Origin: Dromaius novaehollandiae | Lineage: Eukaryota; Chordata; Aves; Casuariiformes; Dromaiidae | Direction: 5' to 3' | NCBI RefSeq assembly: GCF_036370855.1 | Contig: NC_088112.1 | Location: 19,336,469-19,400,468, forward strand | DNA: 64,000 nt | Part shown: positions 38,565 to 51,300 of the stretch, one piece after another | Numbering within the stretch: the stretch's first letter is position 1 | How the letters are laid out: each line of letters starts with the position of its first letter | Made by a program: the position numbers and the translations under genes | The notes under the pieces: generated by a model | Seen by the model: the letters and a program-made list of their open reading frames with translations, nothing else | What the model was told of the DNA's origin: nothing | The model's database searches: none

Positions 38565-40605
38565 CTGTGGCGGAAGAAAGGAGAAAGTCTGGGTTACTAA
38601 ACATTTTGTAAGAAATAAAGCATAGCACGTAGGGTTTAGAAGAAAGACTTAAAATATACATTCCTTGGAGCTAATCAAGGATTTCAAATACGGTTCCTAA
38701 AGAGCTGTGTGAGAGGGGCCGTTGCTGTTGACCTGGAGGACGTGCACGCTGTGAAACTGGACTGCAGCGTAGTCGCAGCTCACGTCACTTAAACTAGGCT
38801 GCTTCACTGAATTACACATCTGTGTGTGTAAATAACAGATGTTTCACTGCTTCAGAAGAGGCAACTGGAGATGCAGAAGTCTGTCCCTTCTGAGCACGAT
38901 CACTGGGTTGAGGATGCTACCAGCTGCAGTAGCATTTCGTGCCTCAGCATCCTTGAAACTGGAGGACGTAACCTGACTGCCCGTCCTGAGCCCTGCCGCA
39001 CGCCTCCTCCGGGGTTTCGTATCTGCGTTATTTAGTGTGGCAGCACATTGGGGAAAAGGGAAATCGCAGAGCAATTTAAATGAAGCTCCTGTGTTTAAGT
39101 GCCTGGGCTCTGAAAAAGCCTCGTGCTGGGGGGCTTGGAGACGGCAAAGGGCACCGGGTGGGAACAGCCGTCTCCCCGTTCCCTCTGCCAAGTTCAACAG
39201 TTTTCCATTCCCCATGTTTCAATATCATATTGTGGCTTCTGCATATAAGGGGTATTAAAACACATCTGCATTTAATCAAACAACTACAAGTATTTAAGCT
39301 ATAAAAAACGCCTCTCTTTTGTAAAAGATAAATATCTAGAGAAAAGTAAGAAATCTCTTACTCCACAGAACTTTCTATCCAGCTGAGTCTGGAAGGACCG
39401 ATTAAGCCGCTGAAGGATTTCCTTTGAATTCATGTTGTTTTTCATCAAGTGTTCGGTTCCTTCCACAAAGCATGACAACTCATGGCCAGCCTGTCAACCA
39501 GAGAAGGTGTTAGAGAAGCTTGCCAAGCGGCGAGGATGCATTTTATACTTACCTACCAGGGGAAAAGAAACACGTATTCCTTAGCAAGCCAACACACTAC
39601 AAAAGGGACCTAACATGGTCTGCGCTATCTAGAAAACCGACGCGAGAGCTGTGGGTGGTGTGAAGTGCCAGGGCGTCCCGTCTGCAGGACGCCCACCTCT
39701 CCGAGCCCACGTCAAGCCTCACGCCGTGGAGGTCACTGCTGGCAGTGGCATTCCTGCTAACGCTGCTTTCCCCCCCGTTTTAGGGGACACACACGAATGC
39801 AACGGCGTTTGGGGGGCGCACAGAGCTGAGCAGCGGGGGCCTGGCATCTCCCGCCCAGGTTTGCAAAGGTTTTTAGGCACCTACCCGCAAAGCAAAGGTC
39901 TCTGAGCTCCTCAAAGCGTGCACCTGGAGTGCAGATGAGCAAATCAAGCCCACAGAGAGCCTGTGCCTAACTCGGGGCTTGGCTAATGCCACTGCTGGTG
40001 GAAGGACTTCCACTTTTGCCCCTCAGGAGGGAAAATATCAAGTTCTCTTTTCAGTTGTTGCTAACGTATTAAAAATCTTCCTCATAACCGAAAGCAAAAC
40101 TTATGTAAGGAGCAAAATGAACACGCTTCAGCAGAAGTAGCTAATACTTAACTTCTTTAACACTTAAAGTAACTTAGAAAAACAGAGCATTTACTTACCT
40201 CAGGAATAGGAAGACATGAGCATGACTGAAAATGCAAAGAGTGAGAATTAAAATTCAGCACTGCTGACATTTAATACACAGATAAACTGTTGTTTAGTTT
40301 CATGGTACTCTCGAAGCTGATTTACTCACACTGGCCGTAGCCTCCGTACATGGGCAATCTACTGAATTTTTATCCTGCAAATTTTCAGCCTGCATATCCT
40401 GAAAGAATAACAAGGGAGAAATCAGTATTTATTATCACATCATTTACAAATAGGCATTTTTACCAAACAAAGGTGCTAAAGAGCCACTTACAAGCAGACG
40501 AGTTGTAAAGCGGATAATTTCACTGACTTGGCAATTGTGTGCTTGCACAGAGAGCAGCAAACAAGAGAAGAGCACGTATGAGAGCATGCTGGCAGTGGCG
40601 TGCAT
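38457..40605 (-). CDS. IL9: Interleukin-9 (5 small exons)
   Basis: Exons 40492-40605, 40330-40398, 40199-40225, 39362-39490 and 38457-38564 are all phase 0 and give 148 residues (human IL9 is 144). Seen: a signal peptide ending about LLLSVQA, a CPC motif where IL9 has CHC, SCSCLPIP for SCLCLGIP, then two helical segments and a lysine-rich C-terminus (KTYQAIKKSKA). The five-exon layout with a tiny exon 3 also fits IL9. Known: IL9 is a secreted helical cytokine of T cells acting through IL9R and the common gamma chain. Location between FBXL21 and SLC25A48 supports the call. An alternative start, the ATG at 40585-40587, would give 142 residues. Eight cysteines are present in the mature part against ten in human. 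Confidence 0.88.
39362..39490 (-). CDS. IL9: IL9 exon 4
   Basis: A 43-codon exon from AGHELSCFVEGTEHLMKNN to LDRKFCG, flanked by GTTGACAG and GTAAGA. It corresponds to the human PCFSERLSQMTNTTMQ segment and the central helices. No N-x-S/T site matching the human cluster was seen except NRS. Confidence 0.85.
40199..40225 (-). CDS. IL9: IL9 exon 3 (9-codon exon)
   Basis: SCSCLPIPE between GCATTTTCAG and GTAAGT. It is far too short to show as an open frame; both splice sites are strong and it matches human SCLCLGIPS. Confidence 0.82.
40330..40398 (-). CDS. IL9: IL9 exon 2
   Basis: A 23-codon exon between TTCTTTCAG and GTGAGT, encoding DMQAENLQDKNSVDCPCTEA. It aligns with the human KMQEDPASKCHC region. 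Confidence 0.85.
40492..40605 (-). CDS. IL9: IL9 exon 1 (signal peptide)
   Basis: Encodes MHATASMLSYVLFSCLLLSV through TTRLL, followed by donor GTAAGT. Mature protein is likely to start near HNCQ. Confidence 0.85.
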
Positions 40606-40692
40606 CTCAGTCTGATGGGTGACAGCAGAATAGGAGGACACTCCTTTTAATCGAGTCTGCACAAAATTCCCATTCTCATATGGAAAAACCCA

Positions 40693-40700
40693 ATTATAAA
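40693..40700 (-). promoter_or_regulatory. IL9: TATA-like box of IL9
   Basis: TTTATAAT on the - strand lies about 90 nt upstream of the first ATG, which predicts transcription starting near 40665 and a 5'UTR of about 60 nt. A GGGAAAAAAT motif just upstream could bind NFAT; motif evidence only. Confidence 0.5.
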
Positions 40701-43700
40701 ACTGATACCAGGTGCCCACTATTTTTTCCCACTAGCTTGGATAGCATTTTAGAAAAATCAAACGTGGAATTGAGTCACCTACTGTAGTGACTTTTCTTTA
40801 GTACCGTGGAAATTCACAAATGCTCCTCAGAAGTGATTAAGTTGAACATTGTAATATCACTCCCCAACAGGAAACAATGGTCAAAACTCTTCTACGAAAG
40901 CATTTTTTTTTCAGACGTGGGTTTTGCCTCTTGTGTTTGGGTAAATCGTGGTTCCATGAAAGCAAAGAGACAATAACGTGCAGCATTGCCGGAGTTCCTC
41001 AGAAAACAAGTGATGCTCAGCAAGCTTCACGCTCCCCTGGATGCAAAGCAAGACCTTTCGCAAAGAAAGTTGATAATGCTGCAGGACTCCGTTGACCAGA
41101 CCAAGGGAAACTGCCCGAGCCCGGAGCGGTGTCTGGAGAAGCGACCTGGCTGAATTACGGCTCCTGCACACGGAGCGTAGTCCTGTAGACCTTGACGCTG
41201 ATCTCACCAACGCTGAATGTAAATGCACCAATATAAAGACACAAGTCAGGCCCTCCGAGTGCCAAACTGAATGCACTGTGCCATTCCACCCTCTCCCTTT
41301 GAAAGAGAAAGGACTAGATGCAGAAATATTCCTAAGTGACCAAAACAATATTAGATTGGAAATTCCGTCAGGCGAAGTCTCCAGGTCAGGTTGAATGACT
41401 GCTACAGGTTTCTGTGGCCCCAGAAGTTTTCTTTTTTCAAGTGGCACTCATTGGCAGAGCAAATGTTAGCCCTTCTGATTTCTTTCAGATCACCAGCTTT
41501 GGCTTTTAACTTCTCCTTCCTTCTGCTGTGCCTCAAAGCTCTTCTCTAAAGGCTTCGACCTTCTGTTGGTCAGTCTGGCTGGAAGCTGAGAGGGCTCTTT
41601 CTGCAAACCGTCCTGCAAAGAGAAAACACCAGTTACCATCTGCTTGCTTTTCTCTGGCCTTTGCCTGCCACTTGGGCATTCCTCCTCCGCTAGCTGCCTG
41701 CACCGAAGGGGAGAAGCAGCAGCTCTGCCTTTCCTACCCAGCCGAGCACCTTCTCCAGGCTGGGGCGGATGCACCATGCCTGCGCTTTGATGTTCTTCCT
41801 TAGGTGACTTTGCGTGGGAAGTGTACATCCCATTAGGCAGGTACAGCTCTCGAACAGGCCCAGGGAAACAGCTCGCTGAAGCCAGAGGCCCTCCCTTGGC
41901 AAGCCGAAGCTGGCAGCAGCGCACACAACGTTCGAGCGGAGCGGGATGCCGGCAGGAGCGTCTTGCAGGGACGGGCGGCGTTCACGAGCCAGGCAACGGC
42001 ATCTGTCAAGGCATTCGGCTCTTTGAGAAGGGCTAAACTCACTGGTTTGTGATCCCGAGTACGTGATGCCTTGCAGCGCAGTAAAGAGGCTTCCCTGATG
42101 GGTAGGTCTCTCTTGAGAGAGCTTTTGGCTCCTGCAAAGCAACATTTCCTCCCTTTCCTTGGCCAGCACAACCCCATGGCAGGAGCTAGAACTGTTGGTT
42201 TGAAGCATATATCCCGTAACAAAATAAGGGATGTGTAACACTTGTGGGACACTTCCCAGACGGCTGAAGAAGCTATTTTTCCGTGGTTTTAAAGAATGGC
42301 ATTCACAACCATCTTTGATTCAGCCAAGCTTGTGTAAGGACATTGTAACAAGCCGTGGGGAGAGCGGGGCAGGGAGCTCTTCGTGACAGCCAGGAGTGTC
42401 TACTTGCTTCTTGTTTTCAAGGAAAGTGTGTCCATTAGAAGTAAAATTTTGCCCAGTAGCTGGTAGGCTGTATTGTTGCAAGAACTTTACAAAATGTGAT
42501 AATATACTTAGAGTTCACTGATGGGCCTCTTCACCTTGGGAATAAAGTTGCAATACAGTTACTATGCCCTGTAAGTGAAAATAATTGGTGGCATAAACTA
42601 CACACGAGAGATACGTAATTAAGCTCTTCCATCCATGAGATGTAGTTATAGTCTCTGGGCAGCCAGTAGACCAGATCTGATACATTAAACATTTCAGCCC
42701 AGAATTAGAAAGGCCGAGCCTGAATCTCCAGTCATCTGCAAGAGTATGAGCAAACTACACCTTGCATCTATTAATTTCTTCCTGTGCCTACAGCCCAAAA
42801 GGACAAAATCTGTATTTTTGTTTCCGATTCAGAATCAAACTGGTAGAACTTGCGAGGAAGGAACGAGATGAGTGAGACGAGTGCCCTTAATCTGACAGTT
42901 GGGAAACCTGTGACATTTTGGAAAACAGAGAGCTGCTGCTTGCAATGCGAAGCAAAAAGCAAAATTGTTTTTTCGTGTCTTTAGGCCGGGGTGTTGGTTT
43001 AATTAAGACACTGAGTTCATTGCTAGGCTCAATAACCTCTTCTGCTTACCATTTCTCTACGAGTTTTTCCACGCACACTTCACTAGGGCTAATGCAGTCG
43101 CTACTCTTGAAAACTCCGCACAGCGGGGAGGATAAAAGCTGCATTTTCTTTGAATTTGTTTGTTCCCAGATGAAATAGGGTTCCCAGTTCTCGTTTACAA
43201 AAAATGGCGTAATTAAGGGAAAATGAGCAGTGTGATCACGGGAAAGATTTGGGATAGGGGTTAGCAGTGGTAATTTCGGGCTGAGAGGAAAACTGTCATT
43301 CCCTTCATCCCATCTGACTTATTTAAAGAAGAAATATAGTCATGAGCTGCTAACCAAGCCTTGTGATTCCTCCTGGAGTCTGCATCTGCCGGCAGTGCCA
43401 GCACTATCTCTACATCTTTTCATCTCCATTTGATTGCTCAGTGAGATGCTACTCGCGCTGTTGTTGCTCCAGGGTAAATAGGCTCCTGGAGAAGCTGTCT
43501 CAAGTTTACAGTGAGTCAGAAATCACCAGCAGTCACACTGGCACAGAAAGTACTTTCCATTTATTGATTATAGCAGTAGTGGATTAGGCACATGAGTAAG
43601 TGGCACTGGTTGCATGGCCTCTCTTCAGCGTTTAGGCTCTACTCCAGCGTTAAGAGGCTGATTAAAGTCCATGAAAATCTGTATAAGTCTTTTTAATGAT

Positions 43701-46237
43701 TACAATTGATTTTAAGTCACACCTTGAACAGTTATTACCTATTTTAGTTTTATTAATTGTTTTAATTAATTTTATTTTGAAAGTCTTCAGGTTTCTGATG
43801 TTAGAATAATGTGGTAGAAACTTGGGCTAAATGAACGATTTATAATGATAAGTTTTCCTATTAAATCTTTAACTGGGACCTTGGGGACCAGTAGTTTATG
43901 CTGCTAGAGATTTTTTGCTTGATTGTACAGAAGAGTTATGTTTTGGTGTTTTATTAAGGACTTTGGGCTGGATTCTGATCTTTCAGCTTTTTGTCCTCTT
44001 GCATTAATGGAATTTCATCTTAGATGAATCAGCAAGTATCAGCATTAAATGCAATGATTTAAAATAAAACTACAATATATTTCCCTTTTACCTGCCACCC
44101 CAGCAAAAAGACAAGCTTTTTTATATATAATCTTCAAACAGCTTTGATATTTTAAAAGTCTTCATTTTGATGACCAGCTATGACAACATATATTCATAAA
44201 TATGTTGCAATTTGTGTGTTAAATAAAAATCAGATTGTTTTTAGTCCTCATTTCTAGGTGTCTGATCTTCCCATGTTTCCTCTCTCCTAATCTCTCTGTA
44301 AGCAAAATAGAGCAAAGCATAGAGATGAAATAGAGGTTTTTGGACTGCCACTCAAACAGCTAAAACAAATTCATCGTAGCTGAAGTCCTAACCTCAAACT
44401 GCATTAGGTAGGAAGGTCACTGTTTCAGCCCACTTCTCTCCAAGGCCATAAAACCGCAGACTATGAGCCTCGAAAGGCCTCTCGCCAAAGCGCGCAGCCG
44501 CCAAGGTTAAGCCTGAAGCTTTCCTTTTTGATGCTTTTTGTTCCCTCTCAAGCTTTGTGGCTGGGAAAATCAGAGGGAAAACGAAGAGCTAAAACCCCGG
44601 GTCCGTAATACTGCATTAACCCGTGTAAACGGTCCCTACCCCACCAGCGGGAAACCGAATCGGGGGAGCGCTCGCCGTGGCCCGGCTAGCCTGGGGCGCT
44701 TGGATTAACAGCTCGTAGATCTGCACGCCTCTCCTAACTTCCCCGCGTGCTCCGGGATGTCGTGAATAAGCAGTCGAAGGCGAGGACGGAGGCAGAGAGC
44801 TCCCTAAGCTGGCCGGGCTGCCAGAGCCAAGCCATCACCCAGCCCTCTACGCTCAACGTTCAACTTGCAACTCAACGCCAGACAAAACTGTAAGATTTCA
44901 GCCCAGAACAGCTATTCGGAAAAGGTGAACACACAAAACCCTCCAAGTATATGGCTGTGGTCTTTCACAGGCAGCTCCCTCTGGCTCCTTTGGAAATCCT
45001 CATCTAATGTCCTATATATTTCTGGTTTATATATAAATACTTGTGGATGTATTCTCTTTTAATGCCTATTGACCGAAAATGCCCCACAAATCTCATTGCA
45101 AAGTGAAACCTCCAAATCAGTATTTTAGCCTGTATTGGGGATAGTCAGCATAGATGTCATTCTCAAGAGAGAATCTCCAGCTTGCTATAGTGTTTCCAAG
45201 AAACTCTCTAGAATTTGGTTTTTTATGTAGAAAAAAAGATTCCCTGCAGATGAAAACCAAAGATAACATACCAGCTTGGTTTAAGCTTGCTGTGTACACT
45301 TACCGAGATGCAACAGCTCACAAAAACCACACGTGAAAAGATGCTCTTGATAGTTGAACTTTCCAGAGATAAGGTGGCTTGTAGTATGTTTTTTTTTACT
45401 TTCCTCTTAAGTAAAGATGACATATGCTATTGTAGAAATAAAGGAAAATAGAGTCATGCTCATTCCTCCACAAAAGCCTGAACCATAGCGTAACAACACT
45501 GGGATTGCCTATGACACAGAGACGTAAAACCCAAATGAACTCGGGGAAGACTTCAAGCATGGGCTGTGCCCCGTGGAGGGGGGCAGCAGCCCTTCCCGGG
45601 AGCCGCACGCCGTTCCCGTCCCAGTGCGCAGGCTGCGGGACCTGCTCAGGGCTCGCAGCAGTGCTCAGCAAAGAAGTGAAGTAAAGAAAATGGTTTTTTC
45701 TGGAGAAATAGTAGAAACAAAAGAAACATTTGCCAGTATTTTCAGCTATCAGAAGAGAGACCGGGAGTCCTGGGAAGGCAGCTCGGCCGGCTGGTTCTGC
45801 TGAGCTGCCCCAAAGGGCACCAAGGCAAAAACTTCTGGTGCTCCCGAGCCACTGCAGGACATGGGGACAGGACTGGGGCCTTCGTCCCAGCACCTCAGCA
45901 TCATGCCTGCACCAAGGGCGAAGGCAAGGGCAAATGCGAGTTGGCTGAGCAGCTCCATGGGGAGCCACAGAACAGCCTCACCAGCACGAATTGCTGTGCT
46001 GGACACTCTCACCATGCAAAAATACCTTTGAGAGGAGGCTGCAGGGGCACCAATCTTCTGGAGAACCATTATGTTTTGAACTGAGCCCCCTGTGTGGAAA
46101 CAGCAGGGAAGAGGGACAGACAGCATTTCTTCTGGGAACAGCCCAGGAATGATAGCATTTCCAATCTGGATAAAAGCCTTCCAACCTACAGGCTCTAGCT
46201 GTCAATCTCTACAGGACTGCAAAGGCTGAAGCATTTA

Positions 46238-46301
46238 CTACAGCTGCAGCTGACAGCAATTGCAATTTGCTACAGCTACAGCTGGTCGGGATTGCAATTT
46301 G
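46238..46301 (+). repeat. Tandem duplication, 32 bp x 2
   Basis: Two 32-bp units (46238-46269 and 46270-46301), each starting CTACAGCT and ending ATTGCAATTTG, with several differences in the middle. Confidence 0.85.
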
Positions 46302-48310
46302 CTGACCTGGCTGCTGCTGTTCCCAGCCTGCGGCAAGATCAGCGGTGGGTATGACATTGGGCAGTGAGCTGGGATAACCTGCTGGGTGGCAAACTGTGAG
46401 CCTGGGGAGCCAGCACCTTGGGGCACATCTGAGAAGGACCTTCAGAGCTTTAAGTCATTCCTATTTCATGCAATAGTACAGTCATCAGAGCTTTCCAGGG
46501 TTTCCTAGCAGGGGAGCAAAGCTTTCCATGCTGCAATAATGTTTAGCAACAGCTGAGGCATCTAAAAGCATGAAGCCCTGATAACAACATGCCAACTGTG
46601 CTGGCTTTGCACGTGTTGCAAGTGCATCTCATGCCCAGCAGTCTCCAGAAGGAAGCGGAGGAAAGCAGGAACTGGCAGCAAAGCTCACCAATTCCCTTAT
46701 TTTTTCAAGCTTTTCCTGATGCCATTTTCAGCATTACCAACATACTCTGTCCTCACTTCAGCATGCCCTTTTGTGGGTCTGACCGCTTCGATACCGCAAA
46801 AGATAAACATTACTGAAGAGCTCTCATAGCATAAGTCCTCTCACCCTTCCCTGCTTCTCCTGCTGAGAGATGACCCCGGGGGCTGGATTTTGCCCTCAGA
46901 GCAGCATTCAGCAGAAGGACGAATGCACAGGACAGACAGACAGTGCAAAGCACTTACTCCACGGCTGCACCAGACTCCTGCAGTGGCTGAACCCACAAAG
47001 CAGCTTGATTCCACACTGGAACCCTTTAGAAACCTGTTTGATGGAAGGCTGTTTGATGGAAATGCAGCAATCACAGTTTAATAGAGTGAGCACAGATGTT
47101 ACTTCACACTAGTTGCATGAGTAAGAATAGGCTGGCCCTCCTCCATAGGAGTTGGCAGGATTTGCTGCACCATGTCTAAAGTAGGCCACGTGAATGATAA
47201 AATGCTTTGAAACGTGAGGAAGTAGACGATGAACTGGTCCAGTCCATGAAGAGGATCTACACAAGTCCTGAGGTTCTTGCACCAGACGAGGCCCCAGTAG
47301 GTGCCAGTCTTCAAGCACTGGGTGGTCTTGGCAGGACAATCTCTTAGCCAGTGGTCTTTCAATTGCAAGTTCCTGGTTTTCTCAAAACCTTTATACTGTT
47401 GGTGACCCAGGAGTATTTATTGCCTTTTCCATAATGAAAAAGACTTTCATACTCCTTTCAGAGATTTGATGATCTACCATCACTAACAAAAAAATTTATT
47501 GATTTAGTCAGTGCTTTATATCTTGCAGTGTAAACCTCATATGGGAACGCTGAGACCTCCTTAAAAAGATACTCTCCTTCTGCTGCACATGTGGCACTTA
47601 ACAGGTTGTTTCAGTAATGTCTGCCTGCAAGAGCTGCAGTGGAACATGTAGTTTAGGAAAACTGCTTTGGAAATCACTGTAACTGCTTAAATTTTCCCTC
47701 ATTGTATGGCTTAATTACCTTAGGAGTCTACCTCTGGAAGGATACTTTGCACGTTATTTATCTAAGTTGGTAATTATCAGCGTGTGTTGCTATAGCAGTA
47801 TATATAGAAAGAAAATGTCTTTAAAGAAAAGAAACTATTCCCATACAGTTTATATTCAATTTAGCTGCTTCAACTTCTTCCTATTTCTCTCCTTGGATGT
47901 CACCATTTCTTCTGACTATGCGCTTTAACTTTTTCTTCATGGACACAAGACATGCATTGGCCTTCTTGGCTTACATTAATGCAAGGGTTTAGGGGAGAAA
48001 TCACCACCATAACATCCTGTTGCTTCCTATACTACGAAGCAAAGAACTTCAGACAAACCAAGGAGATACATTGTGTTTTAGTGGCTGAAAAGAGGGTGCC
48101 TGCTTCCACGTCACATATTACAATAGAAAAAGAGAAATTCATATGGGGACTGTGATCTCATCTGCCCCCGTAGTATGAACACACCACACAAGGTCTCGAA
48201 GGGACTCCCTAGATGTGAGAAAATCTGTCTGGCCCAGAGCCATCCCAACCAGGGTTTTAGATGTGCTGAAAACCACAGGAGCCAAGTTCCTGCCTGAGTT
48301 GTCAGCTGCA

Positions 48311-48354
48311 GGCCAGGCTTAGCCTTAGGCCAGGCTTAGCCTTAGGCCAGGCTT
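48311..48354 (+). repeat. Minisatellite, 17 bp x 2.6
   Basis: Unit GGCCAGGCTTAGCCTTA repeated exactly at 48311 and 48328, with a partial third copy from 48345. The identity of the units suggests a recent expansion. Confidence 0.92.
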
Positions 48355-51300
48355 CACATTCTGCGATGGTTTCTTTGAATTCAGTTTGCATGGTGCTAGG
48401 GAACATGCCACTGGCAGCAGGTCACTATGGCCACGACACTTAGAGAAGAGCTGGTCTTTATGCCAAATTACATTGACAGAGGGCACTCTTCTCTGGCATA
48501 GTCCAGGGACAAAAATACCGACATACGAAATTAGTGCCCCATGCAAGGGATTTGGAACAGTTGTAAGCATGACTGTTTGCCTGCCCGGTAAGACGTTGTT
48601 TTAAAATCCCATCAGCAGTCCCCCGAGAGGATTCCTTAGAGACACTGATTTCTATCGGTGGATAATAATATTATCTCTGAAAAATAATGTATTTAATAGA
48701 TTAAAAAAAAAAAAGAAAAGGCATTACAAGACAGACCTGTCAAGTCCGAGCACAAGTTTCAGTTGCCATCCTTCGCGTTGTTCCAGACGCAGGGCTGCCC
48801 CACCTGCGGGGCTCACCCTACCCTCTCCTCGGAGCTCCAGGCCCAGGCACCACATGCAGCCGGTCGGCACCCCGGGGTGCAGGTATCAGGTCCCGAGGCT
48901 CAAGAGGCCCCCAAGAAAGGACATGCTCATGAGCTAAGTCTTAGCTAAAACCACCTCGTCTTCCAGCACCCAGCCCCTGACACCATGGGCCACACACACC
49001 CGCCTACCATTGAATCTCCCTCTCAACGGCACTTACTGCTTTACTTATTTACAATTTATAAGCAAGATTAAATTGGGATCCATTATGATCCATCACAGTG
49101 GTGGGTTCACCCACACCATGAAGCGCCATACCACAAATCCTGCTCCATGCCTGTCTCAACGCTGCTGCCTTTGGCCAGGAGTCAGACCAGACCTCCTGCG
49201 CGGCTGACAGGGCTTCTCTCACTCAGCAAGCCTGAACAGCACGGCAGAGCAAACCTCTCCTGCAGCAGCCCGCCGTCACGTTGCCTCGCTGGTGGTTTCC
49301 CTACAGATTTTAGCCTCGTGAGATGCGCATCAGCCGGCCGGCGGAGGGCTGGGGTGTGCCAGGCAGCCCATGCCTCCAGCGCTTCCAGGGCACGGAGACG
49401 CCAGGCAGGGCAGGACCACGCCGAAATTACCCTGGGTCACATACTCTGGCCTCCACGTCTGCCCTCGGGGCTCTTCCATTACGAGGGAAACGTGGGCTCA
49501 GCTGGCAGCAAACCTGGGCTTGGGGTTTGGATGGAGCAAGAGAGAAAGGTGTTTTCCTGACGGCTTGAGCAATCGATGCCGGTGCGCTTCACGTGGACCA
49601 CGGCCGCTCCCTGTCCTTGCTGCGGACGAGGATGCCACCATGTGGCCAAACCCCTTTAATTAACCTCCCATTTTGTTTTCATTTAATTACATTAAAAGCT
49701 TCCTTCTGCTCCCCTTCAACACCAGCTGACGCATGGCTCTGCCTGAGAGCTCCTGCTAGCAAGCATCCATTACATCAGTTTTGCCTGAACGACTCCCGGG
49801 GATCCATCCCGAAATTGGTTTCATTGTATGGAGAAAATCGGGAAAAATTATCATACAGCTGACAAGGGCGGTACACACAGGTGGGCGCTGAAAACACGGA
49901 ACCGAGGGGCAGGATAATTCCGATACACAGCTTATTGCAAACCTCATCATTTTTATTCATTCATAGTCCACTGTACATAAAGTAGTTAGATAGCTGAAGT
50001 GGTTTAGTTGGGCTGAAGAAGCAGTTTTCCCAAATATTATCCCTGGAGTCATCTGATATTACACACCTAGAGAACACACTTTATGTGTATGCATTAAAAC
50101 AGGTAACATGGAAAGAATGACTTTTTAAACGTGGCCAATAACAAATATTTGTGTGAAGGCTCATCAATTTTATACCTATATCAAAAACAGTTCCTCTTGT
50201 TCTTGCCAAGCTCAAAGGCACTGTGTGAACCTCCTATCCACCCTACAAGTCCTGAGATGAAGCAACACGGGCTGTGTTTCTACCACTCTTTAGGGTCTGT
50301 TTTGGGGGAAGCGGGTGTTAATTCAGGCCCCAAGGAAAAGTAGTCCACGCTGTTACAGGAGATCGGGGCACCCATTTCTGAATACTGCTCTAGACCCAAG
50401 TTTGCAGGCACTGTTTGCTGGGGCTTGGGGGTCTTCAAGTCTCTTGTCCCCAGTCAATGTTCCTCCATTCCTTGAGGGACAAGAATGTAGGAGTCCTCTT
50501 TCCTTCTCCTTTTATGGAGGAAAGCTGAATGGCTACTCCAGGTGTCTTCAGAAACCTTTATTGAGCGCATCTGCTAAAACTGCCATTGTTGGGCTTCTTC
50601 CCCAGAGCTTTCCTTCTCCGGAGGAGGAGAAGGGGAACTGTGCATTTTCCGCAAGACAGTGTTGTCCCAGACTGTTCCTCTGTGCTGCACCTCCCTCAGC
50701 ACGGGACGCTTTAACCCACCACTTCTCCTGCGAGTGCCACCAGCGTCACTAGTCCCAGCAGAACTGGTTCTCCTGCTTTTGGCATCAGAAGCCCCATGCT
50801 TAGAAAATAAAGCATGGATATTTTTAACAGCGTAAACAGAAATAATCATGATGATGCAAGATCTTGAGAGTAAGTGAAAGGCTGAGGTAGACCAAAAAGA
50901 CCCCTGGTTCTGTCCCTACATCTTATGGGTGGGATTACAACAAAGAGCTGCAGGTCTAAAGCTGGCCCATACATTTTACAGCATATAGTGTGGGATAAAA
51001 TCCACATCCCTTAAAGAGGCTTCATTTGGCAGTGACCTCTTAAGGCAGTAAAGTGATGCCTGCAGGATTTGGCATTTGCCAAGATGGACTATCAAATCCG
51101 AGAAATCATGAGATGCTAGCAAGTCACTGGAAGTCTACAAGGCACGTTAAGTAAATTAATGGGCAGCTATCTGTATGAAATACAGACTTGTTTTACTGTT
51201 TTCCGAGGAGGAAGGAGCAGCTTAGACTCCGCATTTAACATCCTCTTGTTTTCTCAATTTAATTTACAGCTTGGATAACAAACTCTAGTTGTCGAAGCCC

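Noticed and set aside
41490-42252. Four overlapping open frames of 139-183 codons
   Set aside because: Overlap in several frames on both strands, GC-rich, no family resemblance; considered as a gene between IL9 and SLC25A48 but unsupported.
47099-47368. Open frames of 76 and 89 codons on the - strand
   Set aside because: Considered as an old element coding fragment; no reverse transcriptase, capsid or other motif could be recognised.
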